Source of the DNA: Pyrrhosoma nymphula
Lineage: Eukaryota; Arthropoda; Insecta; Odonata; Coenagrionidae
NCBI GenBank assembly: GCA_963573305.1
Contig: OY754339.1
Location: forward strand, 9,161,941-9,225,940
Length of the DNA stretch: 64,000 bases
Direction: 5' to 3'
This document shows positions 44,757 to 56,123 of this stretch, one piece after another. A program made the translations under genes and the position numbers. The notes beneath the pieces are model-generated. The model worked only from the letters and a program-made list of their open reading frames with translations. It made no database searches and was not told the DNA's origin. Numbering within the stretch: position 1 is the stretch's first letter; each line of letters opens with the position of its first letter.

Positions 44757-47308
44757 GTGAGTGATAGGATAAGAGTCGTGGAACTAAAGGCAGAACCAAC
44801 GAATTTAGTTATAATCCAGGTTTATATGCCTACCTCTAATCATAAAGAGGAGGAGGTAGATGGGGTGTACGATCAGTTAGAGGAAATAATTGGTAGGATA
44901 CCTGGGAGTAAGCACCTGGTAGTAATGGGGGATTGGAACGGTGGGTGGTGGGTGAAGGAAGAGATGGGTGGGAGGTGGGCGATTACGGGCCAGGAAGAAG
45001 AAACGACCGGGGCGAGAAAGCTGTGGAGTTTTGCCGCAGAAATAACCTAGTAATTACAAATACATGGTTCAGACATCATCCTCGACGTAGGTACACTTGG
45101 AAGAAGCCGGGAGACACAGATAGGTTCCAGATAGATTATATAATGGTACGTCACAGATACAGGAATAGTGTCAAAAACTCGCATACTTATCCAGGAGCTG
45201 ATGCAGACACAGACCACAACTTATTAGTCATGAAATGTCGGGTAAAACTGAAAAAGATAAGAATGGGAAGGAGGCAAAGAAAGTGGAATACGGAGGCATT
45301 AACTGGGGCAATGAAGAAGAAGTGTCGAGAGAAGGTGGGTGAGGAACATGGAGTTAGATCAGTGGAAGATGAATGGGGAAGTTTGAAAAATGGAATTGTA
45401 GAAGCGGCTAAAGCGACGGTAGGCGTAGTGAGTGCAACTAAAATTAGAAAACCGTGGATCACGAAGGAGATGATCAGGGAGATGGAGGAGAGAAGGAAAT
45501 GGAAGAGCGTAAACTCAGAACTAGGTAAGAGAAAATACCGAGAATTTAATAACAGGCTTAGAAGAGAAACAAAGAAAGCAAGAGAGGCGTGGTGGAGAGA
45601 ACAGATCGACGCGTTAGAGAAATGCCAAAAAGAGGGAAGAGCAGATGCATTATATAGGAAAGTAAAGGAACTGACGGGTGGTAATAAGGGAAGGGAAATT
45701 ACAACGATAACGGACAAGACGGGAAAGGTGATCGTAGAACCGAGAGAGATCCAGGAGAGGTTGATGGAGTACGTTGAAGAGCTGTATGGTAAAGAAATAA
45801 GTCCAAATAGGTTAGATATAGAAAGGGAAGACGATATCGACAGAGATGGCATCGGACCAAGTATCCTAGATAGCGAAATCGAAAGAGCTCTACGAGACAT
45901 GAAAAGGAATAAGGCGGTGGGAATAGTTAACATACCTGCAGAGTTTTTATAGAGCATGGGGAAGAACGGAAGAGGAATTCTTTCGCTTATTCGTAGGATT
46001 TATGAGGATGGAGTGTGGTCGGAAGACTTCGCGAAGACTGTACTAATTCCTATTCCAAAGAAGAGTAAGGTAAAAACGTGCGAAGACTACAGGACAAGAA
46101 GCTTAATATTCCACGCGGCCAAAGTAGTTCTGAGAATTATAAACAGAAGGCTAGAGAAGAAGGCAAATGAATACCTGGGTGACGACCAGTTTGGGTTTAG
46201 GAGAGGGACGGGAACGCGAGACGCTATAGCGGTGATGAGGACGCTAGTAGAAATAAACCTAGAGTATGGGCAGGATGTTTTTGCATGCTTCGTAGATTTT
46301 GAGAAGGCGTGTGATCGTGTGGAATGGACGAAATTAATGGGAGTGTTGGAGAAATTAGGGGTCGATTGGAGGGACAGGCGTCTGATTCGGAATTTATATA
46401 TGAACCAGACGGCGCAGGTTAGGGTAGCCAATGGAGAATCGGGATGGGCCACGATAGGACGGGGAGTGCGGCAGGGGTGCCCACTATCGCTGTTGCTTTT
46501 TAACGTGTATTCAGAAGAAATGATAAGGGGAATGGGGGAGGAGGAGGTAGGAATAAAGGTAGGAGGTGAGCTGATAAAATCAGTGAGATTTGCAGATGAT
46601 CAAGCATTGGTTAGTCAGTCTGCAAAGGGGTTACAGTCAATGGTGAATGCGTTAGAGGTCCAGTGCGAAAAGTATGGGATGAAGATCAACTACAAGAAAA
46701 CAAAAGTAATGAGATTTTCTAGAAGTAAGAAGGCGGGGCTGAATATAAGGGTGAGAGGGCAGAAGATAGAGCAGGTCGAGCAGTTTACTTATCTGGGTAG
46801 TGTTTTGAAGGGGAATGGGTTTAGTGGTAAGGACATCAGATGCAGAATTGCGCTCGCTAAAGAAGCATTTTCGAAGAGAAGGGAATTTATGAGGGGGGAT
46901 CTGAGAGGAGACGTAAAGAAGAGGCTGGTGAAAACTTTAATATGGAGCGTGGCGCTATATGGGTCGGAAACTTGGTCATTGCGAAGGGAGGATGTGCGTA
47001 GACTTGAGGCGTTTAAAATGTTGGTTTGGAGAAGGATGGAGAAGGTTAGCTGGATGGCGAGAAAGACGAACGAGGAGGTACTGGATATGGTCGGTGAGGA
47101 GAGAAAGCTTGTGGAATAGGTTCGGAAAAGGTAGAAGAGATGGATGGAGAAGGATTTGAGAGGAGAGGGAATGTTGAAGAGAGTGATAGAGGACAGAACA
47201 CTGGGGAAGCGTGGAGGAGGAAGGAAGAGGATGGGAATGCTGGACGAAATAAGAGGAGCTAGAAGATACGAAGAATTGAAGAGGGATCTAATAGCGCGCC
47301 GTCATTAG
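44757..47308 (+). pseudogene. LINE family L-A, best copy: partial endonuclease plus reverse transcriptase
   Basis: The element starts inside an apurinic-type (EEP) endonuclease: 44,757-44,940 gives VIIQVYMPT and VVMGDWN. A frameshift near 44,935 moves to a frame that runs in one register from 44,933 to 47,308, with stops at 45,950, 47,117 and 47,132. It contains DRFQIDYIMV and TDHNLLV (catalytic DH at 45,212). The RT follows: FVDFEKACDRV (motif A, from 46,289), RGVRQGCPLSLLLFN (motif B) and RFADD (motif C, from 46,586). Then QFTYLGSVL, YGSETWSLRREDVRRLEAF and the basic tail GKRGGGRKR. The order fits RTE- or L2-like LINEs; the clade is not certain. The N-terminal part of the endonuclease is missing, so it is 5'-truncated. 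Shorter relatives lie at 21.3, 22.1, 24.2 and 58.7 kb. Confidence 0.9.
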
Positions 47309-47404
47309 GAGGGAAAGCGAGACAATGTCTATGAAATTAGGATGCAGAAGGGGGACTGTCCAAGAACCTACCTTTCAGCTGGTGGAATACATGAATGGTC
47401 AGAT

Positions 47405-47560
47405 TTTCCAGCCAGTTACACCACCAAGTTATATAAAGGCATGGAAACTATGTCTTAAACAGTGTCACTGGCGAACACACATTTTGTGCAATCGAGAGAT
47501 CTGGATCCGAATACTGGTAAAGTTAAATGTTTTTTTTTGCATGGCGAATGTCTTACGTTT
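47405..47560. repeat. Head-to-head SINE fragments
   Basis: At 47,409-47,432 the plus strand reads CCAGTTACACCACCAAGTT, the reverse of the SINE head (AACTTGGTGGTGTAACTGG). From 47,462 a plus-strand copy reads TGTCACTGGCGAACACACAT, then GAGAGATCTGGATCCGAATA and a run of nine T. Box B is worn (GGATCCGAATACTGG). This is the third head-to-head arrangement of this SINE family in the window. Confidence 0.5.
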
Positions 47561-47569
47561 TCACTACTC

Positions 47570-49165
47570 CGGTTTGATTTTCTTTTAGTTTACTGATCCT
47601 ATTCCCCTCTTAGAATGTCTGTTAGTGACGGAAGCAAGTTACTTATGTCAAAGTGGTTTTCTCAGTAATAGTTTTGACTAAATTTAGCATTCTCAATAAT
47701 ATCTACGCCACTGTATTGCTGTTTTCCATAAGCTTCGTGTAGTTGGAATTAGTAATTTCTAGAAGTTTAATGATAAATGAAAAACCTTTGCTTTCCCTGT
47801 ACCCGAATGGTTTAGCTTGTCATATTTGTGTGAGATTAATCATTCATAATCTTTACGACAAACGCTTAAAGATAAAATCATGCAGTAGATTGTTTTTGGA
47901 AGATTTTTGTTTTGCTTCACTAACAATTTCAAAACATACCTGTCTTTCAATATAGGTGAAAACTGTTTATTTCAATGTATAATGATTAAAAATTTAAATA
48001 AGCTTTACTTTTTGTCTGATGTCTTTTTTGATGATGTTGATTAAACATTCCAACGTTGTAATAATGCAGGATTCCTTAAAGTAACATATTCGTTGATTTG
48101 CTTCTCGTAAAAAGACATTGAATTATTTCTATTATGTTTCTGCGGATTACTTGCAGCGTACTGCTAAATCTTACTCTTTAAAATTTTATTTTTTTGAATG
48201 AAGGCATGCTGGTGAAGATTTCTTATTTTTGGTTAAAAATTTAATAAAACTAATCTTGCAAATGCATTTATTTTTTCGGTTAGCCATGGCTGAACTTGTA
48301 GTTGTGTCTGTAATCATTTAGTCTGTCCTTGAATATTAAAAACTGCTTTGCAAATGGGCACGTAAAAGTTTTGAAAATAGGAACGCCAGGAGCTTATTTC
48401 ATCGGAAAAGCTGCTCCAATCAATTTTTCATCCCGTATTTCAGCTGAAGTGTCTGCTTACGTAGATGTGTTTGAAATTCAAGTGACACTCGAACGGGAAA
48501 GGCCTTATCTCCTGCTTTTCTTGCCTAAGCAGCCAAACCGTCCGATTGAAAAGGAGCATGACTTCGCATTGATGAAACCGCACATTATAGAGATATAATA
48601 TTCAGGGAGGCATCGGCGTGCACGTAGGTATATATATATATAAAAATAGAAATATATTTTTTTATTTCTCGGAATCCTTTTGGGAAAAAACCAATCAGAC
48701 ATCGTCCTACTCCCCTGCACGGGTAATGATTGACGTAAATAAGATATAAATTGGACGGTTATTTAAAATAAACCATTCGAAATGAGCAAGCATTCTCCCA
48801 AATATTCCCTCCCGTTTTCTTCTTCGCCGAGCGAAATGAGATTTTCGAGTTAAAGATTCCTCGATTCATTCTCCAACCAATCCGATTTCTTGTGAAAGAA
48901 TCCAACCAGGGAAAGGGGAAGGTGTAGGAAGCTGTGGTTTTGTAGGAAGGTATGCGATAAAGAAATAAGGCTGGATTGAGAGGGAATTTATTCCCGAATT
49001 CAGTGCCCTGGTAAAGGCGGCATTCATTCAATCCCAGAATGGTAATGCTCATTTCCCAATCTCATTTCTGTCAGTGTGTGTGTGGTGTCCACACTCATTA
49101 TATTTCGACTTAAATATATCGTATATATGAGCTATTCGGTATCTCCTTGCTTGTGAAGTCGTCTA
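47570..49165. other. No recognisable gene; AT-rich, with a more balanced patch at 48,770-49,060
   Basis: Frames of up to 97 codons show no known domain. A TA-rich run lies at about 48,630-48,645. The balanced patch shows no repeat partner here and could be single-copy DNA. Confidence 0.3.
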
Positions 49166-49183
49166 TAGTCTCGTATTCCAGTA

Positions 49184-49490
49184 CATACAAAAGAGCGTAT
49201 CAGGCTGAACTTTGTGGCACCCATATCAAATGGAAAAACAATTGTAATTTTCCTATATAATATTAATATACTTTAACAAGTTGAGTACAAGTTAACCGAT
49301 CATGGTTTCAGCACCTAATGCCATTATCAAGGTTATAGGCCTTGGTCATGTGCGCCTAGTTTGTAGGCCTAATGTGGGCTAAGGTTGTAGGCCTAGGTCT
49401 TGATAATGGCATTTGGTGCTGACACCATTGTCGGTTAACTTGTTAAAATACGATGTGGAAAATTACAATTGTTTTTTCATTTGATATGGA
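49184..49490. mobile_element. PLE-like foldback with 15-bp target duplication
   Basis: The exact 15-mer TCTCGTATTCCAGTA occurs at 49,169-49,183 and 49,491-49,505. Between them the left arm (from about 49,220) and the right arm (to 49,490) are inverted copies: CCATATCAAATGG, ACAATTGTAATTTTC, CAAGTTAACCGA and AATGCCATTATCAAG recur as complements. The left side has an extra tail of 36-37 nt outside the arm. Read on the minus strand the left arm gives CTTGATAATGGC, a hairpin and GCTGAAACC, the same kind of motif as in the PLEs. No protein is encoded. The architecture copies that of the element at 42,418-43,002. Confidence 0.75.
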
Positions 49491-49509
49491 TCTCGTATTC
49501 CAGTATGGT

Positions 49510-50700
49510 ATTACATCTGAAGGCTGTTTTAAACAGCAATTAGGGCAGCAATGAAATAAGGACTGAAATCGGCGCCGAATGCTCGAAACAAAATTCGGAA
49601 TTTAAATCGAGGAAAGTCCTCCGAGTGTATTCCTACGCACGATACTAATTTTTAGCGCGCATTGGTACACCAGCGTTTATACTCCACCACAATCGTGGTG
49701 GCATTTTGTTAATTGCTCAATATTTTACATAATATGATTAGTTCTGCATTTTGTTGACATTATTAGCACTGAAGATGAAGGTTAATAATGTAAGGAGTGG
49801 CTTGTGGCCTTGAGTGGCCTTGAATTAATTTGTTTAACATTATTTGTTAATTAACAAGTTTGGTTTGCATGTTATGAACATTTCGTGGATTCAAAGCTGG
49901 GTTCTTCTAATTCTAAGTTAAGCTTCCATTGTAGGTACAAGGATTGTAACGATTAAAGTATTGTGATTTTTGATTTTTTATGTCCTTTAATTTTGTTAGC
50001 GGATGCACGTGATGAGGTCCGCGTACGTTTTCTCGACAAGTCAATGGAAATTTATACTGTCATCAGACGACATATTTTGATGCCTCGATCAGTTACAACC
50101 ATTCTGCTTATTGTAATAATTCTATTTATTTACAGCTTTTCAGAAAATTTCAGTGTTCAGTAGATTCTACTGAGCGTATAAAATAGGATAATGTTGAAAA
50201 GACCCTTTCATGTTAATTACAAAAATATTTGTATAAGCCGATGTAAGTCATTTAAATTATCATAGCTAATGAAGTCATGTGAATGAGGGAAAAGTGTCTG
50301 GTTTACCGAGAAAAGTGATTGCGGAATTAAGGGAAAGAGTGCATAGACTCGCTGTTTAATCTATTTGCGTTCGGTACACTATATTTCTCGTCTCTAGAAA
50401 AATGTGAATTATGAAAGAGAACTGTAAATTTTTTTTTTCTGAAAATGAGGAAAAATGATTTCCATTGGAAGATTAAAACGTGAGTTGCAGCTAAATACGT
50501 AAACATAAAATCGTGTGAACTGGATTTACTTGTGGTTTCATGTTTGTTTCAGTTCAATTTGTTGAGAGACTAAAATTATATCGTACCGACGTATTGACGC
50601 TTACTGTGTAATGAAAGTCATTTCATGCGCTCACAAAATGCCCTGCCTTCTTTTATTTATATTTGTAACAAAAATATTAAACGTGTTTGCTCAAATGTGC
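49510..50700. other. No recognisable gene or element
   Basis: AT-rich DNA with short frames only. Confidence 0.35.
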
Positions 50701-50701
50701 C

Positions 50702-50703
<2 letters not shown>

Positions 50704-50761
<58 letters not shown>
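50704..50761. repeat. TA microsatellite
   Basis: An uninterrupted run of about 29 TA units. A second short TA run (about seven units) lies at 51,480-51,493, on the other side of a PLE fragment, so both may derive from one microsatellite split by the insertion. Confidence 0.95.
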
Positions 50762-50764
<3 letters not shown>

Positions 50765-51479
50765 TAAATAAAACAGTGATACACTAAACAAACACAGAAA
50801 CACGCAAAAAGGACACTCACAAAAGAAAACTTGTACGTTTCGGCGTCAGGACGCCATCGTCAGCGGTAGAGGAATGATGAGTCCGCTCTGTTCCCTTGGG
50901 AAGGAAAGGGCAGAGAGGAAGGAAAGGGGGGGTAAGTGCGAATGGATAGTGGTGGGGAGAGAGAGGTGGCTATTGGGCTTTTGATTCAATGGGCTAGGTT
51001 CAGCCCGGGCTTTTCGAATGCCCTTGTCACCCAAATATGGGCGTATTCACGAATTTTCACGTCAACATTACCGGCGGATTCAGGAAGGGCTTCTATGATC
51101 TCTAGGGAGAAACAATCGTCAAAATTTTGAGAGTGGGAGGCGGTATGTTTGGGAATGGGATCAAGAAAAGGTGGAGTTTTGGTGGCATGGCGGTGATTGT
51201 TCATACGGATATTGAGGGGGGTGGTACATTTTCCCACATAGAAGGCAGGGCAGAAATTGCAGGAAAGGCGGTAGATGATGTTGCTGGTGGTACAATTGGC
51301 CGTAGAGGAAGATTTTTTGAGGGAGGGGGTGGCGGAGGGGCGGAGGAGAGAGCAGCATTTGCACCTCGGGCGTCCGCATGTTGAGGAAAGTGGCGGAGGG
51401 TTGGAGGGTTGAAGGTGGGTTGCAGGGAGGGTCTAGTGGATTTTAGAATGTCCCGCAGATTTGAGGGACGCTTAAGACA
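50762..51479 (-). pseudogene. Penelope-like element, copy 3: GIY-YIG end, inserted in a TA repeat
   Basis: On the minus strand the order is RPSNLRDILKS (the R-x-P-x-N-L-R-D-x-L block that precedes PLE endonucleases), CGRPRCKCC (a C-x-x-P-R-C-x-x-C zinc-like motif), NIIYRLSCNFCPAFYVGKCT, PLNIRMNNHR, then VDVKIREYAHIW and KPGLNLAH before a stop at about 50,986. This is a GIY-YIG domain of a PLE family quite different from copies 1 and 2. Frames shift between the Cys motif and the endonuclease. The RT is absent, so the copy is 5'-truncated. The 3' end meets the TA repeat directly. Confidence 0.8.
50838..50863 (-). ncRNA. Hammerhead-like core downstream of PLE copy 3
   Basis: Minus-strand order is CTGACGA, an extra T, a perfect GGCGTC/GACGCC stem with a CT loop, then GAAACGTAC. 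It lies about 120 nt after the GIY-YIG stop. The extra base between the CUGANGA box and stem II departs from a textbook hammerhead. Confidence 0.4.
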
Positions 51480-51494
51480 TTATATATATATATC

Positions 51495-52085
51495 TATTAC
51501 AATCTCATCAAATTGGTATCCGTTTAAATTATAACGCTCTATAATTTTTTACAGTCACCAAAGATTAAACCTTGATGGCACGCATGTGCCTCCTAATAAT
51601 ATACGTGAATATGAAAACAAAATGTTAATACTTTGTCAGAAAGAAAGCAGTTGGTGTTTCAATTACTAAGGGACTGGTATTAATTGCGTAGATGAATCAC
51701 AAATCATACCTCCTTGAACCTTATCCATAACGCCATTAAAGTTTTTAGTGAGAATGGTAAAACCTTGAATGTTACTCTTTGAATAAATACCCATTGAATC
51801 CTCCATGCTTCCAATACAATCATTTTGTGTCGAATGAGTCTACTTTGCCCGCAATACCGATAGATGGAGCTACAGGAAAATATTCGAGACAAATTTTCTT
51901 AAGGATTTTTAAATCTTCAAGGGGAATTCTCCGTAAAATGAAGTTGATTCATCGACTTCCTTTACTTGTATCGTAGAGATTAATGTGCTGACTAATCAAT
52001 AGGTATAAGAACCTTTTCTTTTTTTCAACCACAAATTATATATGGAAGAGTATTGTTTTGGAATATTAGCCAGATTTTTATTAAA
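51495..52085. other. No recognisable gene or element
   Basis: AT-rich; frames of about 60 codons on both strands without domains. Confidence 0.35.
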
Positions 52086-52089
52086 ACAC

Positions 52090-53345
52090 TCTTGCTGACA
52101 TAACCAACGTTTCGTTAAACGTGTGGGCCTCCTCAATTCTAAAAATAAAACAGTAAAAAAACCAGGATTATATTGATAACTAATTTAAGTTCATGTACAC
52201 ATATTTTTAAGAAAAACATTTGAATTCCTTTGACTTATTCAGAGTGTGTTAAATTACAGTTTAGAAAGCAGCATAATTCATCAAACTATTTAGCATAGTA
52301 ACAAAATAACGTATTTATAAAACATTGTAACAGTGGAAAAAATAAGCAAGCAAATATATTTTTTGTAAATTAAAATAGTTATAAAAAATAAGTATGCTTA
52401 AAAGAAAAAAAAAGACGTAATGAGGCCAAAATAATTTTAAAAAGTTCACTAACCTAGTTAAACGTTACAGGATTAAACTGTTACACATGGAATTAAGATT
52501 TCATATGTTACTTCTTTGAAAAATAATTTTGATTTCAGGATGTATTAACCTTTTTTTTAAAAAAGTCTTTTCTTAAGATCAGGCACTGATTCAATGATTT
52601 TGACTTCGTGAAAATTAAAACAATGATAATATGAAAGGGCATAGTCAGCTAGTGCACAGGTAATTTTAAAGGTTTTAACAGGTGCCTTGTGTTGATTCAT
52701 TCTTTGTTTAAAATATTGTTATGTATGGCCAATGTAAACACTGTTAAAATTTATAAAGGGGAGAGAATCAACTCTTTATACTCCTGAGTTCAGGAGATGG
52801 GCCGGAGGGGTTTTTGTGTCTTATAGTTTTCGAAGGCTATTTTAAATTTAGTATCCTTGAATTTATTGGCGATCTGTTCAGATAACCCTTGAGTTTAAAC
52901 TATTTTCCTATATTTACGTGGATTTGAACTGGGAGTCGGTTAGTGAAGTGAAATAATTAAAGGTTGATGTGAGTGAGTTGGGGAAGATTGTGGGAAATGC
53001 ATGTTTATGATTCCTGAGTGTAGTAAGGTGTTTACCAATCAGCTCGGAAAATTGTTTTTATAAGATAAGGTTTTTATGTCTATAAATGTTAAATAAAAGC
53101 TGAGTCACCGAGATTTATAGCTTTCTGCTAAAGGGTTTATGCGCTATTTATCTTTTGAGACATAAAGTTGAGGCACCTATCTGCTTTATAAGATCCCTTC
53201 CACCAATCTACTGAAATAATGCCTTGTGAATTTCTCATGGTCAACATATCAAGAAAAGGGAGCTTGCTCTCAGTTTCCGATTCTATTATCTATCAATTGT
53301 ATCCTTAAATGAAATGGATTAAAATATTCACATAGTTGATTCCGA
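52090..53345 (-). pseudogene. Penelope-like element, copy 4, strongly decayed
   Basis: Minus-strand reading with many stops gives, in order: ESKLPFLDMLTMRN (the L-P-F-L-D-V-L block after motif C, near 53,280-53,240), SYKADRCLNFMSQK (usual YxKPTxSDRYLNFxSxH), then NFPS-LVNT, and near 52,730-52,560 VYIGHT-QYFKQRMNQHKAP, ALADYA and LKKRLF. The last part is a GIY-YIG endonuclease (Y-V-G-x-T...R-x-x-x-H). Motif C itself is not readable. A hammerhead-like motif follows at 52,110-52,136. The third PLE lineage of the window by sequence. Confidence 0.7.
52110..52136 (-). ncRNA. Hammerhead-like core downstream of PLE copy 4
   Basis: The minus strand reads TTGAGGA, a GC-containing spacer, GAAACGTTGG and TTATGTC. 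Here ACGT after GAA can pair with ATGT and leaves a GUC triplet, the usual hammerhead cleavage site. The stem II region is poor and the first base of the box is T, so this copy is probably worn. Confidence 0.3.
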
Positions 53346-53349
53346 ACAG

Positions 53350-54225
53350 TGTATTGGGACAGAAAGACATTACAAATTAACAAATTTGTAATTTAATGGA
53401 GAAATAAATGGAATCAGAATTATAAGGACTTCATCAACAAGCCTTTACAGCATGATTTGGCTAAAACAGGAGCTACCGTAGGCCATTTGGAACACCGGAA
53501 CACCGATGATTATAAGATAAAATTTAACAAAGTATTGCAGATAACCGTCATATACACAAAGGTGAAATTACTCAAAGAAATCCTTGTACTAATAACGTTA
53601 ACATATTCTTATCTTAATTACCAATTTTTTCTCAATTGAAGTAAGTTTGGAATTCCTTGAATGAGAAATGTGGTAAAACGGTTCAAACCTTGGCCTTTTC
53701 AGCCGTACATGAATGATAATTTTCCATAAAATAGCATAACAAGCAATTTATCCCGAAAAGTTAATGCCAATAACTAGAAGGCACTATTTTCGACTTTTTG
53801 GGAAGTTAATGCAATAAATGGAATCAAAATATACTCGATACTCTCTGGATTAACTTGGTGAAAACTCATGGTAACTGAATCAGTGTGATAAATTTGGTAT
53901 GTTTACATCATCAGGGACTTATGTCACGTTTGCAATGGATTCGATCGACTTGTAGTTAAGTTATTGTGAAAATTACAGTTATGATACAGGTACAGAATCA
54001 AAATGTTTTGGTTGAACAAGAATGTCGCTGTAAAATGTCCCTACAAATTGAAAAAGTATTCTTGGAAAACTTATTTTTCAATACGTGAGTATCACCTCAA
54101 TTTGGTTTTCCGGAACATAAAGCCATACTGCATGTGAAGAAAGTGTGTATTAAAGGTGTGCTAAAGAGGTTAGAATTCCCATTAGTATCGAACCGCGTGG
54201 TGGTGAGGGAACATCCTTAATGGAA
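53350..54225. other. No recognisable gene; may include the worn 5' part of PLE copy 4
   Basis: Nothing firm can be read. WPTVAPVLAKS on the minus strand near 53,470 is not a PLE motif I know. Confidence 0.3.
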
Positions 54226-54229
54226 TGAG

Positions 54230-54720
54230 AATTCAGTCCGTCAATTTACTAATTGTGGCCTCGGCTGTGGCCGGCTAAGCGCGTTTCTCGTTTATTCCTC
54301 TTTTCCTAATTCCCCAAACCCACCAAATCTCCCCTCCCAAACGTCCAACAAACTCCTCCCCACTTTAAAAGGCGAGCATCAAAAGGTGAAAGGTTATCAT
54401 CAATTCACAGCGAGAAAGGAGTCGAAAATAGAGGCGTGATTTAGCAAGATTCTTGACCCGGATCGATCGGTGTTGACCAATTAATTAGGCCGTGCCTTGG
54501 AACGAACAGAGGCAAGGGCTCGCATTCGGAAGTCGCGCGCGCGGGCAACAATAATCTCTCTTCATTACTACGAATGCACTTGGTTCCCGGACGATTCATG
54601 CCATTGATTGGCGGAGGCTCCTATAGCCCGGCATTGGTAAATATCCAACTTCCAATTCTTCCCAGTGCGCTGCATTGGTCCGGTTTTATTTCCTAATCGT
54701 GGATATCAAACCTCGACGCG
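54230..54720. promoter_or_regulatory. Candidate conserved non-coding or enhancer segment
   Basis: The stretch has balanced base composition, no repeat partner in this window and no coding frame. It contains homeodomain-type core sites (GACCAATTAATTAGG at about 54,475-54,490), CCATTGATTGGCGG, CATTGGT and TGACCCGGATCGATCGG. Such a mix is common in arthropod developmental enhancers. This is inference from composition only. Confidence 0.3.
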
Positions 54721-54729
54721 ATACATTCG

Positions 54730-56115
54730 TTTGTCTACGTTTTCCATCTGCAACGCTTGTTTCATTTTAGCTTCCCCTTTCTCAGTGTTTGTCCTTACTG
54801 TTTCCTTCAAGGTTACTTCGCGACTCCGTTATATTCTGTAAAACTTATGAAATCTACAACTTTTATGTCGCTGAAAATGTTATGCTCTCCACAATGAGGC
54901 ACTAGGTAAAGAAAGAAGTGAGACTTGAAAAGTTAAAATATGTTTATCGGTGATAATTTTAAATAATTTTTTCAAGGCCAATGAGATAATTTAAGCACCA
55001 TTTTTATTTAATTAATGCATTCCAAATTTATTAATTGCGACTATATGCTAAAAACTCAAGAACATATTAATATGGGCTTTCATTTTACTCCCATTCAAAA
55101 CATTTGCTGCTGAGCCTTAAATTTCATCACTTTCGAGGAATGATGAGCATATTCGGCGTATTTCATTATTAAATTTACGAAAAGAAAACTATCTTGTCTA
55201 CATAAACCATACCTAAATGCTTGAGAAGAATATGGTCTTCAATTAATATTAAGTACTGAAAAAACAAATATAATAATTTAATTGTAGTGATAAATTTAAA
55301 CATTAAATCGGTTTGATAATCTGGAATCCAAGGTATCTGGCAGTGGTTCGGCAAACCAAAGGTAAGTGGTTCGATTTGTTTCGTTACAGGCCGATTTTTT
55401 CTCATGGCAATTTCTACGTATTTCAACGAATACAGTTAGTTATTTGAGTTGACTTTATGATCAGAGACTTGCAATTATCTGTAAACCGCTAGCTTAAAAT
55501 ACGCCAATTGACATCTGCCAAATTCTTTGTCAAATGATGGGATTCGCAACAAGAGTGATAATATCTTCTATATAAAAGGCTACGCGTACGTACTATGATT
55601 CTGTTGCTAGGCGTAGTGATTCAGATGTGAGCCAATAGATGGCAAGCGAGCTTCCATATATGTTCTACACTAGCTGACACGGGTGACTAGACTAGGTGAC
55701 GCGGGCGTATGCGTTTTTCAAAATGCGCACGAGGGAAACTGCTTAGTAACAGCTCCGTCTGTTTCACCAAAAATGTTGAACACAAATCTCTGATATTTAG
55801 ATATTGTATATTGTTTACCATGAATACATATATTGTTTTCATTAAAATAAAAACACGCATCAATTACAATTTTATTATTGGCTTTATTTTTTTGGATTTA
55901 CATTTTGGGTATTGTCGTCAATGTGTTAGCCTGTTAAAGCAAACTTTTAAACTAGTCATGGCATAATTCCTTTCTTACCACTGATTTCGGCAAAAATACC
56001 GTTTGTTGACCGGCTGGTTTTTTGATAGATGACCGATAGTTTGTGTTTTCAGTCATTAGGGATTGTTTTCAAATGGAGAAATGATGGAGGCAAACCCAGC
56101 GTCAGCATGATGTTT
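54730..56115. other. No recognisable gene or element
   Basis: AT-rich; frames up to 85 codons without domains. A short near-direct repeat (GCTGACACGGGTGACTAG, ACTAGGTGACGCGGGCG) lies at 55,670-55,710. Confidence 0.35.
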
Positions 56116-56123
56116 TGTCTTAA

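Noticed and set aside
45187..45957. Minus-strand frame of 256 codons
   Set aside because: Exact antisense of the LINE ORF; serine- and leucine-rich shadow.
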